64,000 bases of DNA from Arenibacter arenosicollis (GCF_014397245.1 NZ_JACLHY010000004.1:124001-188000), one strand, 5' to 3'. Positions 17,992 to 28,080 are shown, counted from the stretch's first letter. Translations and numbers: made by a program. Notes: a model not told the origin generated them from the letters alone.

Positions 17992-19695
17992 TTACTTGAT
18001 TACTTCCTTAATGGGCTCTCCCGTAGTTCCTGAAGGAGCATTCATTCCCAACAATGCTGCAATCGTTGGAGCGATATCAGGAATTTCGGTTCTACTTACA
18101 GTAGTTCCCTTTTTAATCCCTTTCCCGTAAAACAATAAGGGCGCATGAGTATCATAATTCCAAGGTGAACCATGTGTTGAGCCGGTATTTCCGTATCTCC
18201 CACTACCTGGGTCGAAGACCATCAATACTTCCCCGGAACGTTTTTGATTGTATCCATTTTGAACAATGTAGGGAATTCCACGGCTGTATTGATTTTGCCA
18301 CATCTGATTAGCGGTAAACACCTTATATATGCCATCATACTGTATTATTTCCCGCGCTATAGATTCCTCAACCTCATTCATCTCCATATCCAAACCTTTA
18401 ATAACCTTATAATCTAGAAACAATTGATTATTGGATGTATTCTTGAGAATATCCGTTGTTCCAAAGGTATACTTCAAATATTCTGAGAGTCTCTTATTAA
18501 AATCATCGGACACCAAGGCTGCCCCGGGAAGTTTTTGATCCCTTAGATAAGCCGGAACGTTAATGGCTGCATGATCTGCAGTTAGAAAAACGGTATACTC
18601 CCCTGCTCCCACTTTTTTATCCAGGGTGTCTAAAAGACGTTTTAAATCTTGATCCAAACGCAAATAAGTATCCTCAACCTCTTTTGAATTTACCCCCCAT
18701 TTATGCCCCACATAATCCGTACTGGAAAAACTAATAGCCAAGAAGTCGGTATCACTATCTGCACCAAGCGATTCCTTATCTACCGCTTCCAAGGCAAAAT
18801 CAGTTGTTAAACTATTACCGTAAGGAGTGCTTTTCAGAAGGCTATATTTACCATTATTATCCCATAATCCCACCAAATCATATGGAAACGTTGGAGTGGA
18901 ATGGCCTGTAAAAAGACCCTCGTAATTATTATTATCAGCACCACTTTCCTTATAGGTATTGATATCTTTCAAAGTAGTCCAAGGCTTTTTATATTGATTT
19001 ACACTTTTTTGCGAATTAAATTCACTCACCCATTTCGGCAACTCGTTCATATAATAGGAACTTGTAATCCAGTTACCGGCATCCCCACCATCAAACCAAT
19101 AGGCAGCATTCGCAGAATGGCCACCAGGTAAAACCGCACCCCTATCTTTTATCGCAACTGCTATCACCTTTCCCCTCATTTGGGTATGTAACCTTACCTG
19201 ATCTGTTATGGTCGTTGTTTGCATTCTATGTGGTGACATTTTACCGGCATTGGAAGTAGTTCCAACAGATTTATAATTATCGTCAGCAGCACAATAAACA
19301 CTTTCATCCGAGTATTTATCGTACCAATCATTGGCGATTATACCATGTACAGAAGGGGTAGTACCCGTATAAACCGAAGCATGTCCGGCACCGGTCACTG
19401 TTGGCGCATAATTAAAATGATTGTTTTTACAATTAAATCCATCATTTACCAAACGCTTGAATCCTCCATCGCCATATTGATCCCAAAAACGAGTCAAATA
19501 ATCGTAACGCATCTGATCTACTACAATTCCGACCACTAATTTTGGTGAAGAAGCAATACTTGGATTGGAAATATCCCCAGTGTTTTTTAAGGCCTCAACC
19601 TTATTTTTTTTGGATTTTCTCTGGGCATTAACTGTCTCAGAATTAAATCCCATTAAAACCACTAAAAACAATAGAAGCAGACTCTTATTTTGCAT
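17992..19695 (-). CDS. PafA-like alkaline phosphatase superfamily protein, secreted
   Basis: A 567-residue protein from ATG 19695 (a TTG at 19719 would add eight residues). A signal peptide ends near NAQ. The alkaline phosphatase/phosphodiesterase fold follows: metal-binding VVDQMRYDYL, the nucleophile Thr in NYAPTVTGAGHASVYTG, and late metal sites in the segments around SSTDYVGHKWG and TADHAA. Known PafA enzymes of Flavobacteria are periplasmic, calcium-independent phosphomonoesterases, active on organic phosphate and not repressed by phosphate. The same nucleophile context also appears in related phosphodiesterases, so the substrate is probable rather than certain. Single gene, convergent with the glycosyltransferase. 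Confidence 0.88.
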   Translation of the reverse strand: MQNKSLLLLFLVVLMGFNSETVNAQRKSKKNKVEALKNTGDISNPSIASSPKLVVGIVVDQMRYDYLTRFWDQYGDGGFKRLVNDGFNCKNNHFNYAPTVTGAGHASVYTGTTPSVHGIIANDWYDKYSDESVYCAADDNYKSVGTTSNAGKMSPHRMQTTTITDQVRLHTQMRGKVIAVAIKDRGAVLPGGHSANAAYWFDGGDAGNWITSSYYMNELPKWVSEFNSQKSVNQYKKPWTTLKDINTYKESGADNNNYEGLFTGHSTPTFPYDLVGLWDNNGKYSLLKSTPYGNSLTTDFALEAVDKESLGADSDTDFLAISFSSTDYVGHKWGVNSKEVEDTYLRLDQDLKRLLDTLDKKVGAGEYTVFLTADHAAINVPAYLRDQKLPGAALVSDDFNKRLSEYLKYTFGTTDILKNTSNNQLFLDYKVIKGLDMEMNEVEESIAREIIQYDGIYKVFTANQMWQNQYSRGIPYIVQNGYNQKRSGEVLMVFDPGSGRYGNTGSTHGSPWNYDTHAPLLFYGKGIKKGTTVSRTEIPDIAPTIAALLGMNAPSGTTGEPIKEVIK

Positions 19696-19811
19696 TTTTT
19701 TTAATTTTTTAAGAAACAAAAATATAGAAATAAAACCTTTAAATTTTAATTGGAAGTTAAATGATTCTTAATATTGTTATTTTTACACTCCTAAGTAATA
19801 TCACATATTGA

Positions 19812-20549
19812 ATGAATTACCTTGCATCTATCGGCAGCTATTTTATAATGATCATTGAGGTTTTTAAAAAACCTACCAAATGGTCCGTAATGAGAACTCT
19901 AATTTTAAAAGAAATTGATGAATTGGTCTATGGCTCCATGGGCATAATTATTTTCATTTCTTTCTTTATCGGGGGAGTGGTCGCCATACAAACGGCATTG
20001 AACATTACCAACCCGCTGATACCCCGAAATCTGATTGGATTTGCCACTAGACAATCTGTAATACTTGAATTTGCACCTACGTTCACCTCTATTATTATGG
20101 CCGGAAAAGTAGGGTCTTATATAACATCCAGTATAGGTACCATGAGAGTTACGGAACAAATTGACGCTTTAGAGATCATGGGAGTTAATTCTTTGAACTA
20201 TCTGGTTTTTCCAAAAATAATAGCCATGTTGTTTTATCCATTTGTAATTGCAATAGCCATGTATGTCGGGATATTTGGAGGATGGACCGCAGGTGTATTT
20301 GGAGGCTTTAGTTCAAGTGCCGACTTCGTGGAAGGGCTACAGTTAGACTTTATTCCCTTTCATGTAACCTATTCCTTTGTAAAATCGATAGTGTTTGCCT
20401 TACTTATTGCTACAATACCGTCATTTCACGGATATTATATGAAAGGCGGGGCCTTGGAAGTTGGTAAGGCCAGCACTACCTCCTTTGTTTGGACGAGTGT
20501 TGTAATTATTATTGTAAATTACATTTTAACGCAATTACTTTTGGGCTAA
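19812..20549 (+). CDS. mlaE: MlaE-family ABC transporter permease
   Basis: A 245-residue membrane protein with five or six helices. It has the MlaE signature region AGKVGSYITSSIGTMRVTEQIDALEIMGVNS, quoted in part: EQIDALEIMG is diagnostic. It forms the inner-membrane channel for phospholipid or hydrophobic-substrate traffic between the membranes. Its stop overlaps the ATG of the ATPase gene by one base (TAATG). A substrate-binding MlaD/MCE protein, normally the third gene, is not next to it in this window. Confidence 0.93.
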   Translation: MNYLASIGSYFIMIIEVFKKPTKWSVMRTLILKEIDELVYGSMGIIIFISFFIGGVVAIQTALNITNPLIPRNLIGFATRQSVILEFAPTFTSIIMAGKVGSYITSSIGTMRVTEQIDALEIMGVNSLNYLVFPKIIAMLFYPFVIAIAMYVGIFGGWTAGVFGGFSSSADFVEGLQLDFIPFHVTYSFVKSIVFALLIATIPSFHGYYMKGGALEVGKASTTSFVWTSVVIIIVNYILTQLLLG

Positions 20550-21316
20550 TGATAGAAGTAGACAATATACATAAATCGTTTGGGGATGCACATATTTTAA
20601 AGGGTATCAGTTCCGTCTTTGAAAAAGGCAAGACCAATTTGATCATAGGGCAAAGTGGATCGGGAAAAACAGTTTTTCTGAAATGCCTTTTAGGTCTTTT
20701 CACGCCTGACGAAGGCACTATTAGTTACGATGGAAAAATTTATGCCAAACTATCCCCTAGTGAACAAAGAAATTTAAGACAGGAAATGGGGATGGTTTTT
20801 CAGGGGAGTGCCCTGTTCGATTCCATGACGGTGGAAGGCAATGTTATGTTCCCTCTAGGCATGTTTACCAAACAATCCAAATCTGAAATGCAGGATCGGG
20901 TAGATTTTGTTCTCAAGAGGGTGAACCTAGTTGATGCCCACCATAAATTTCCATCAGAAATATCTGGGGGAATGCAAAAGAGGGTTGCCATTGCAAGGGC
21001 TATCGTAATGAATCCAAAATATTTATTCTGCGATGAACCCAATTCGGGACTAGATCCCAAAACTGCTATTCTAATCGACAATCTTATTCATGAAATTACT
21101 CAAGAATACGATATTACAACAGTGATCAACACCCATGACATGAATTCTGTTATGGAAATTGGCGAGAAAATAATATTCCTTAAAAATGGCCTTAAGGAAT
21201 GGGAAGGTAGCAACAAAGAGATTTTTAAGACCGAAAACGAGGCTGTAACCGACTTCGTTTATTCATCGGAATTATTCAAAAAGGTTCGTCAGATGTATAT
21301 TGAAGAGCGAAATTAA
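20549..21316 (+). CDS. mlaF: MlaF-family ABC transporter ATP-binding protein
   Basis: A 255-residue ABC ATPase started at ATG 20549; the open frame runs back to 20489 inside mlaE, but homology starts at MIEVDNIHKSFG. Walker A is GQSGSGKT (about 34-41), the signature is SGGMQKR, where MQKR is typical of the Mla/MCE branch, and Walker B is YLFCDEP. With the MlaE permease it should power lipid trafficking at the inner membrane. Its last four bases overlap the end of the convergent DUF389 gene. Confidence 0.93.
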   Translation: MIEVDNIHKSFGDAHILKGISSVFEKGKTNLIIGQSGSGKTVFLKCLLGLFTPDEGTISYDGKIYAKLSPSEQRNLRQEMGMVFQGSALFDSMTVEGNVMFPLGMFTKQSKSEMQDRVDFVLKRVNLVDAHHKFPSEISGGMQKRVAIARAIVMNPKYLFCDEPNSGLDPKTAILIDNLIHEITQEYDITTVINTHDMNSVMEIGEKIIFLKNGLKEWEGSNKEIFKTENEAVTDFVYSSELFKKVRQMYIEERN

Positions 21317-22770
21317 ATTTGATCCTCCCTTACTTGAATCTTTGAATTCTTTAACCTTAACCGCAACCAATCCGTTAATTTTTGGGCATCAGTTTTTATT
21401 TGCTTAGCCGGTATTCCTTTTTTCCATTGCACATTAAAAACAGGAATGGTATCCACCTTATTAAAATCTGTGGTAATGGTATAAGAAAATCCCATACTGA
21501 TTAAATTTTCGTAATTGGTCTTGGCCTCCGCACTTATTTCCTGAAAAGGAATCTGCTGTTCAACAATCTTGCTCATTTTGCCAACCTCCTCCTTTAAGAC
21601 CTGAATTTGTTGTTCCTTACTAAGAAGTTCGGCTTTTTTGGATTCGTATAATTCGTTGACGTACTTCATTTGATCCAATTCCAAATTTTTGGATCCCTGT
21701 ACAATCTTCAATTCCACATTTTTAAGTTTATTGAAAGTGTTTTTTTGGGCATTCCAAGTGGCGATGACATTATCCGGGATCGTTTCGTTCCCCATAAACA
21801 CCAATTCTATATAGCCGTCATTTCCGTGATTGTATTGGATGTCCGTTAAATTTTCCAAATACCTGCCCTCCCCTGGTAATTTATAGGGTGCAATATTGTT
21901 GGCTACAAATTGATTGGCTTCCTTTTTAAACAAAGACTCTTGAAACACATCATAAAATGTAAATCCAGCAGGAATCATTACCAAAATTGCAACAATGGAG
22001 GCCATTCTTGCTATGAACCTTCTTCGCTGTGAATTGGCATAGCGCACCATTGGAAAACGCAATAATTTTATCACCAAAAAAGTAGCCAACCCAATAAAAA
22101 TGGTATTTATGGTAAAGAGATACATGGCACCTGTAGCATAACCGAAATTACCGATGGCCAATCCAAAACCAACTGTACATAAAGGCGGCATCAAAGCTGT
22201 TGCAATGGCCACACCATAAATAACACTGGCGATGGTACCTTTTTTTGCTCGGGCAATAACCAATGCCAGCCCTCCAAAAAATGCAATGAGAACATCCCTG
22301 ATATCCGGTTCCGTTCGGGCTAGAAGCTCAGATGACTCATCCCTCAACGGGAATAAATAAAAGAATAAAAAAGCGGTAATAACACTTAACCCTACCATTA
22401 CCGCAAAATTCTTTAGAGACCGTCTTAGGGTATCTATGTCATTGATTGCCAAGGATAGCCCCATACCTAATATAGGACCCATTAAGGGCGAAATTAACAT
22501 AGCTCCTATGACCACTGCTGTGGAATTGGCATTAAGACCTACGGAGGCTATAAAAATGGAACAAATTAAAATCCACGATGTATGCCCTTTAAAAGGAATA
22601 TCAGCAATAATAGATTCTTTAGTAGCCTCTTGATCGGTGTTTTGGCGAATATCAAGCAAATCACTGAGGAATTTTTTCGTGCTTCCCAATAGCCCTTTAA
22701 AATCCTTCTTAATATCCTCACGGCTACCTTCGGCCACCTGATTCTTATCCTTATTTAAATTCTCCTCCAT
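21313..22770 (-). CDS. DUF389 / TIGR00341 family membrane protein
   Basis: A 485-residue protein. The DUF389 membrane domain (about residues 65-275) contains the family phrases NSTAVVIGAMLISPLMGPILG and ATALMPPLC, with six or seven helices. A C-terminal soluble part of about 200 residues includes a probable coiled coil near 355-395. The physiological role of the family is unknown. It is the last gene of a three-gene operon with sprT-like and manC (gaps of 11 and 2 bp), a grouping that may be only positional. It overlaps the end of mlaF by four bases. Confidence 0.88.
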   Translation of the reverse strand: MEENLNKDKNQVAEGSREDIKKDFKGLLGSTKKFLSDLLDIRQNTDQEATKESIIADIPFKGHTSWILICSIFIASVGLNANSTAVVIGAMLISPLMGPILGMGLSLAINDIDTLRRSLKNFAVMVGLSVITAFLFFYLFPLRDESSELLARTEPDIRDVLIAFFGGLALVIARAKKGTIASVIYGVAIATALMPPLCTVGFGLAIGNFGYATGAMYLFTINTIFIGLATFLVIKLLRFPMVRYANSQRRRFIARMASIVAILVMIPAGFTFYDVFQESLFKKEANQFVANNIAPYKLPGEGRYLENLTDIQYNHGNDGYIELVFMGNETIPDNVIATWNAQKNTFNKLKNVELKIVQGSKNLELDQMKYVNELYESKKAELLSKEQQIQVLKEEVGKMSKIVEQQIPFQEISAEAKTNYENLISMGFSYTITTDFNKVDTIPVFNVQWKKGIPAKQIKTDAQKLTDWLRLRLKNSKIQVREDQI

Positions 22771-22772
22771 AA

Positions 22773-23852
22773 CTATGCTAAATGAGCACCAAATTTATCC
22801 TTCACCTTGGTTAACATTTTTTTTATGTCCTGTTCCTTAGATTTGGGATATATTAGTAAAACCTCCTCTTTATCCACCACAATATAGTCTTTTAGGCCAT
22901 CAATGACCACTATTTTTCCCTTTGGGGATCGGATCATATTCCCTTGGGCATCCTCGGCCAAAACTTGGCAGTTCACCAAAGCATTGTTATTATCGTCCTT
23001 GTCCAATTTATCGTACAGGGAACCCCAGGTGCCCAGATCGTTCCAATCGAAAGTTGCCGGTAGGACAAAAATATTTTTGGAGGGTTCCAAAATGGCATAG
23101 TCGATGGAAACATTATCCGCCTTGGGGTAATTTTCCTTAATAAAGGCCATTTCCTCGTTTGTGTTATAATATTCCATTCCACTCTGAAATAAAGCATATT
23201 GTTCAGGTTGAAATTTTTTAAAAGCATTCACTATGGTCTTCACACTCCACATAAAAATACCGGCATTCCACAAAAAATTTCCTTGTTTTATAAAATCCTT
23301 GGCGGTTTCGTAATCCGGCTTTTCCCTAAATTGACGAACATTCTTTAAAGGAGAGTCATTTGCCTTGTCAAATTCTATATACCCAAAACCAGTATTGGGA
23401 AAAGTTGGCTTTATGCCCAGGGTACAAAGAACATTCTCCTCTCCACACTTATCAAAACAGGCAATAACATCCTTGGCAAATGCTTCCTCATCCTCTATCC
23501 AATGATCACTGGGAGCCACAATCATTACACCCTCAGGATTCATTTTCTGAATTTTTAAGGCAGCGTATAGAATGCAGGGGGCAGTATTGCGCATAGCCGG
23601 CTCCAGCACCACTTGTTCTTGCCGTATATCCGGCAATTGCTCCATAACCAATTCGTTATATCTTTCATTGGTCAATATCAAAATGTTTTCTACCGGAACA
23701 AACTTGGCTAGCCTTTTAAAAGTCTTTTGGATCAAGGTATCTCCTGTCCCCAACATATCATGGAACTGCTTGGGATAGGCAGTTGTGCTTATTGGCCAAA
23801 ATCTGGAACCCACTCCACCTGCCATTAAAACAGCGTAATAATTCTTATTCAT
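22773..23852 (-). CDS. manC: Mannose-1-phosphate guanylyltransferase
   Basis: A 359-residue nucleotidyltransferase with the signature LMAGGVGSRFWPIS (9-22), followed by PKQFHDMLG, the second conserved block of GDP-mannose pyrophosphorylases. It joins mannose 1-phosphate and GTP to give GDP-mannose for surface glycans. At this length it has only the pyrophosphorylase part and not the C-terminal mannose-6-phosphate isomerase domain of the bifunctional enzymes. It is tightly packed between sprT-like (11 bp upstream) and DUF389 (2 bp downstream). Confidence 0.95.
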   Translation of the reverse strand: MNKNYYAVLMAGGVGSRFWPISTTAYPKQFHDMLGTGDTLIQKTFKRLAKFVPVENILILTNERYNELVMEQLPDIRQEQVVLEPAMRNTAPCILYAALKIQKMNPEGVMIVAPSDHWIEDEEAFAKDVIACFDKCGEENVLCTLGIKPTFPNTGFGYIEFDKANDSPLKNVRQFREKPDYETAKDFIKQGNFLWNAGIFMWSVKTIVNAFKKFQPEQYALFQSGMEYYNTNEEMAFIKENYPKADNVSIDYAILEPSKNIFVLPATFDWNDLGTWGSLYDKLDKDDNNNALVNCQVLAEDAQGNMIRSPKGKIVVIDGLKDYIVVDKEEVLLIYPKSKEQDIKKMLTKVKDKFGAHLA

Positions 23853-23863
23853 AATCTTCTACT

Positions 23864-24466
23864 CTAATCCTTTATTAATTCTACCTCGGCATTGGGCTGA
23901 AAAAGATACACCCTACCGGTAGCTACTTCAATACATTCGTACCGCTTTACCCTCTTATTTTTCTTTTGAAATAGTTTCCCATTATATATTCTGAAAACGC
24001 TCCCGTGAGGCAATTCAAAAATATAGGATTTTTCCTTATCCTGGATATCGAATTGTTTTAAGGCCAAAGATAACCCGGCGTCCGTATCACTGCTCGCTTT
24101 TGGGTTTCTAAAATGCTTGGCCAACATTGGCAAAAGATTATTGGGGAAGACCTCCGGCCTCAAAAAAGGCAGCATTAAATACTGAAACGTCCTTTTCCAC
24201 TCCAGTCCATGTGGTTTAATTTTTCTGCCATATTTCTCAAAAGCAACCAAATGTGCTATTTCATGGACCAATGTGATTAAAAATCGATACCTATTTAGGG
24301 TGGCGTTTACGGTAATCTGATGAGACCCGTTGGGCATCCTTCTATAATCCCCATGCCTAGTAACCCTCTGATTTACAATCTTTAGGTGTACGCCGTTTTC
24401 CTTTATAAGTTCCATACTTAAAGCTACGGCCCTTTCAGGAAGATACTTTTCCAAAGTGTCCTGCAT
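23864..24466 (-). CDS. SprT-like zinc metalloprotease-fold protein
   Basis: A 200-residue protein with the zinc motif HEIAH (His68, Glu69, His72) and a likely third ligand His86 in KIKPHGLEW, the usual SprT arrangement. No signal peptide, so it is cytosolic. Eukaryotic relatives (Spartan) digest proteins crosslinked to DNA; bacterial SprT-like proteins are mostly uncharacterised. It is the first gene of the operon with manC and the DUF389 gene. Function beyond a probable protease is not shown. Confidence 0.85.
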   Translation of the reverse strand: MQDTLEKYLPERAVALSMELIKENGVHLKIVNQRVTRHGDYRRMPNGSHQITVNATLNRYRFLITLVHEIAHLVAFEKYGRKIKPHGLEWKRTFQYLMLPFLRPEVFPNNLLPMLAKHFRNPKASSDTDAGLSLALKQFDIQDKEKSYIFELPHGSVFRIYNGKLFQKKNKRVKRYECIEVATGRVYLFQPNAEVELIKD

Positions 24467-24656
24467 AGCAACAAAATTAGAAATTTAAAGATCTTAATTG
24501 AATTAACACAAGTATTTTATCCACAATTAAGTTAACCTTTGATGAAAAATAGGTTTATTGGCAATATTTACATTTTTATTAACTACCAAAGACAACTTCT
24601 TTCAACTAAATTTGCATTCCCAACAATCATTGCAAAAAATAATTATTATTCTATAT

Positions 24657-25712
24657 ATGAACGATTTAAGAACCACCAATAAGCTACTCCTTATTATTGT
24701 AGTGCCCTTAGTGTTTTATTTGCTAAAACTTCTTTCGTTTATCTTTATTCCCCTCATTTTTTCTATGTTCATTGCATTATTGTTCCTACCCATAATGCGA
24801 TGGCTCAATAAAAAAAATGTATCCAAGCCTATCAGCATTTTTATTGTTTTACTGATATTCATTGGAGCGTTAAAAATTGGCGGAGAACTAATTCAACTTA
24901 CCAGCAAGGAAGTACTATCTACCGACAACGCCTTCTTTGAAAAAGCGGAGACCAAATTGGAAGCCTTACTAATCGGCATGGAAGATTATCTTGGAATACC
25001 CTATTCCAATGAGGAAAACATCATTAACAATTTTATTCCCAAAGAAAGTATGATGAAAAACTTTGGGACGACCCTGGATTTTATTGGCAATACACTCACC
25101 ATGATCTTAATGACGGTGTTTTTTGTGGTGCTTTGGCTAGCTGAATCCATAAACGTGCAGAAATTAATGAACAACACCATTCTTAAACAAAAGCATACCT
25201 CGGTAAAAACGTTTGTTAAGGTTGAGAAGGATCTTATAACCTTTATTAAGGTAAAATTCTTGGTAAGCCTTTTTACGGGAATAGGAATTGGACTGGCCTG
25301 CGTATTTTTTGACGTGAGCTTTCCTATTTTCTGGGGATTATTCGCTTTTGCCATAAATTTTGTTCAAATGGTCGGTTCCATTATTTCGGTAGTACTTCTA
25401 GCAATATTTGCTTTTGTAGAGCTGGAACCATCAAGCACACTCTTATTCTTTGTGATTTCCATTACCGGGGTGCAGGTTTTGTTCGGCTCAATATTGGAGC
25501 CTGTATTTATGGGCAAATCATTTTCCATAAATATTATTACCGTGTTGGTAATGTTAATGCTTTGGGGATATATTTGGGGAGTACCTGGATTGATTATGGC
25601 AATCCCCATTACTGTATTCATCAAGATAATTTTGGAGCAGTTCCCACAAACAAAAATAATTGCCAGTCTAATTTCTGGGAACAAACCGTTGAAAACTCAG
25701 CTGAAAAAATAA
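24657..25712 (+). CDS. AI-2E family (TqsA/PerM-like) membrane transporter
   Basis: A 351-residue protein from ATG 24657; the frame extends back to a TTG at 24558, but those residues do not fit the family. It has about eight membrane helices in the AI-2E exporter pattern: paired N-terminal helices, a soluble loop (about 90-150), then helices carrying the conserved segments FWGLFAFAINFVQMVGS and GVPGLIMAIPITVFIKII. Some family members export quorum signal or Na+ in exchange for H+; no member can be assigned a substrate from sequence alone. It is a single gene, 11 bp from the convergent HAD gene. Confidence 0.88.
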   Translation: MNDLRTTNKLLLIIVVPLVFYLLKLLSFIFIPLIFSMFIALLFLPIMRWLNKKNVSKPISIFIVLLIFIGALKIGGELIQLTSKEVLSTDNAFFEKAETKLEALLIGMEDYLGIPYSNEENIINNFIPKESMMKNFGTTLDFIGNTLTMILMTVFFVVLWLAESINVQKLMNNTILKQKHTSVKTFVKVEKDLITFIKVKFLVSLFTGIGIGLACVFFDVSFPIFWGLFAFAINFVQMVGSIISVVLLAIFAFVELEPSSTLLFFVISITGVQVLFGSILEPVFMGKSFSINIITVLVMLMLWGYIWGVPGLIMAIPITVFIKIILEQFPQTKIIASLISGNKPLKTQLKK

Positions 25713-25723
25713 AAGGCAGTATA

Positions 25724-26365
25724 CTACAATTTCAATAAGGAAATTAAATCGTCCATTTTTTCAAAAGTTCTGGTCACTTCCTTTTCAAAATTAGGGTCTT
25801 CATTGTGGAGTGCATACCCATAAACATCAAACCCACCAGAGGTGGCTGCCTGTGCTCCCTTGTAGGAATCTTCTATTACAAGGCATTCATTTGGCAAAAA
25901 ACCCATTGTTATTGAAGCATGTAAATAGATGGCCGGGTCGGGCTTCCATTTTCCAATATCATAACAACTGAAGATATTACCATTAAAAAAAGACAATAGA
26001 CCGGCAGTGCCCAAATTCCTTTTAATTTTTTCCTGAGGTCCACTTGAAGCGACACAAAAAGGAACAGTCAATTTTTCCAGGACCTTCTCAATACCATCGA
26101 CCGATTTAAGATGGGTTGAAAAGATTTCGTAGGACCTCTGACGGTATTCACTTTCAAAATCCAATGGCAATGATTTTTGGATAATAGCCTCTACCTGTCT
26201 TATACTATCATTTAAAAATCCTCCCTTGAAATGCTTCATAGCATAAGATATATCTATCCCAGCTCCATGTTCGTTGGCCATATCCACAAACACCTGATTA
26301 CCGAGCGCCTCGCTATCTACCAGCACCCCATCACAATCAAATATAATACACTTGTATTCTTTCAT
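25724..26365 (-). CDS. HAD superfamily hydrolase (beta-phosphoglucomutase-like subfamily)
   Basis: A 213-residue HAD phosphatase. Motif I is DCDGVLVDSE (10-19), with nucleophile Asp10 and acid/base Asp12. The segment CVASSGPQEKIKRNL is motif II, and KWKPDPAIYLHA and VIEDSYKGAQAA are motifs III and IV. The all-helical cap between them places it with sugar-phosphate phosphatases and phosphoglucomutases. The exact substrate is not visible. It is the third gene of an operon with the M28 peptidase and an SDR (12 bp gap). Confidence 0.88.
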   Translation of the reverse strand: MKEYKCIIFDCDGVLVDSEALGNQVFVDMANEHGAGIDISYAMKHFKGGFLNDSIRQVEAIIQKSLPLDFESEYRQRSYEIFSTHLKSVDGIEKVLEKLTVPFCVASSGPQEKIKRNLGTAGLLSFFNGNIFSCYDIGKWKPDPAIYLHASITMGFLPNECLVIEDSYKGAQAATSGGFDVYGYALHNEDPNFEKEVTRTFEKMDDLISLLKL

Positions 26366-26377
26366 GTTTAATGTTGA

Positions 26378-27058
26378 TTAAGGTGTGGAATTGGACACCT
26401 GCAACAATTTGCCATTGTAAAGTTTATTTCCCGTAAGTGCAAAATCCTTGATATAGTTTGCCATTTCCAAAGCGGTGGTTGGCGCCTGATATCCTGGAAA
26501 AGCTTCCTCCAACATTTCTGTTTGTACCGCCCCTAAGGCCAACACATTAAAGGACGGTCCTGATTCCTTAAACTCTTCAGCCCATAATTCTGTCATGGTA
26601 ATTACGGCTCCTTTACTGGAACTGTAGGCCGATAATCCAGGGAATTTAACACTGCCCTGTACCCCGCCCATAGAGCTTATGGCAATAACATGCCCGGTTT
26701 TGGGCATTAAGGGGATTATTCTTTTAGTAATACTTGCCACTCCAAAAACATTGACCTTATACACCTCCTCAAATTCTTCCATGGAGGTTTCCAAAAAAGG
26801 CTTGTTCAATAATTTACCTGCATTGTTTATGAGGACATCTACCTGATTCCAGTTATTTTTCAGGAAATCATCCAACTGGTCATAATCAGCCATATTGGCC
26901 AAATCAAACGAAAAGCTAGAGATATTCGCATGTCCCAATGCCGCTATAGGCGCATTATTTCTTGAAAGGGCCAATACCTTATGTCCGTCATTGGCAAATA
27001 ACTGTGCCAATTGAAAACCAATCCCCCTACTACTTCCCGTAATTACAATATTTGCCAT
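26378..27058 (-). CDS. Short-chain dehydrogenase/reductase
   Basis: A 226-residue classical SDR. TGSSRGIG (7-14) binds the nucleotide, NNAG is the structural motif, and the catalytic Ser (SSMGG) and SAYSSSK, with Tyr and Lys, complete the active site. It uses NAD(H) or NADP(H) on an unknown alcohol or ketone in the cytosol. Its start overlaps the stop of the M28 peptidase gene by one base (TAATG on the minus strand), so the two are probably translationally coupled. Confidence 0.9.
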   Translation of the reverse strand: MANIVITGSSRGIGFQLAQLFANDGHKVLALSRNNAPIAALGHANISSFSFDLANMADYDQLDDFLKNNWNQVDVLINNAGKLLNKPFLETSMEEFEEVYKVNVFGVASITKRIIPLMPKTGHVIAISSMGGVQGSVKFPGLSAYSSSKGAVITMTELWAEEFKESGPSFNVLALGAVQTEMLEEAFPGYQAPTTALEMANYIKDFALTGNKLYNGKLLQVSNSTP

Positions 27059-28080
27059 TATTTGTATTCTATCTCCCTGTTCGGGGCATTAATAATATCT
27101 TTTAAAACTGGAATAGTTTTATTTACCAACAAGGCCGTATGATCAAAATCCATTATGGAAACCTCATCTCCTACCTTATGGTAGTGGTCGAAATTGGTAA
27201 AATCGAAGGTACAAAAGGTTTGGGAAGGAACCCCGAACTCCGTATGGAACGGATAATTATCCGATCGTTGAAATAAATTGAATTCTTTTGCCGTCGGTAG
27301 AAATCCAACCAATTTCTCTTTGGCATAGCCGTTGCATATATCTGCCAAATTAGATTCCTCATACCCTGTTACATACATAAAATAATCTTTCCCAACCAAA
27401 GGAACTCCTACCATTTCGAAATTAAGCATGGCATACAGGTTTAAATTTTTTTCCTTGAGCTTTTTAGCCAAGTGCTTAGATCCCAAAAGCCCCTTTTCCT
27501 CGGCACTGAACAGGGCGAAAATTATACTGCGCTTGTTCTTTCCAAACCTACCAAAATAGCGGGCAAACTCCAAGACCGCAGTCGTACCCGAAGCATTATC
27601 ATTGGCACCATTGGCAATATGATCACCGGAAACAGGGTCAGCGGTACCGATATGGTCATAGTGTGCACCAATTATAACAAATTCATTTTTTAAATTTTTG
27701 TCCGTGCCTTCAAGATAACCCACCACATTATAAGCTGGCTTTTCAAAATTAGTCAATGTATCCCTATAACTTTCAAAATAGGGTTTAACTCCATTATTCC
27801 TGAAAATTCCTTCTATATACTTGGCAGCCATATCTATTCCTTCACTACCGGCTTCCCTTCCTTTTAATTCATCAGAGGCCAAATAAGTTATTAGCCCACC
27901 AACTCTTTCATTTGTAGAAAAATTGGATACATCATTCTTTCTAGCTTTTTTAATGGCAACATCACCGGCGATTCTACCAGAACTGTTGGCCCCATTCGTT
28001 AGCCTAACGGTCTCATCTATTTTAACACCACCGCAACCAACAACAACAGCAAGGATTGCAAGACAAATTAAATTTTTCAT
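27058..28080 (-). CDS. M28 family zinc aminopeptidase, lipoprotein
   Basis: A 340-residue protein beginning with a lipoprotein signal (lipobox VVGC). The M28 core follows at about 95-335. Metal ligands are recognisable in order: His in GAHYDHIG, Asp in NGANDNASGT, Glu pair in FSAEEKG, and a further acidic ligand in NFEMVG, with a late His region in DNYPFHTEFG. It likely trims peptides in the periplasm or at the outer membrane. It is first of the M28-SDR-HAD operon. Confidence 0.92.
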   Translation of the reverse strand: MKNLICLAILAVVVGCGGVKIDETVRLTNGANSSGRIAGDVAIKKARKNDVSNFSTNERVGGLITYLASDELKGREAGSEGIDMAAKYIEGIFRNNGVKPYFESYRDTLTNFEKPAYNVVGYLEGTDKNLKNEFVIIGAHYDHIGTADPVSGDHIANGANDNASGTTAVLEFARYFGRFGKNKRSIIFALFSAEEKGLLGSKHLAKKLKEKNLNLYAMLNFEMVGVPLVGKDYFMYVTGYEESNLADICNGYAKEKLVGFLPTAKEFNLFQRSDNYPFHTEFGVPSQTFCTFDFTNFDHYHKVGDEVSIMDFDHTALLVNKTIPVLKDIINAPNREIEYK

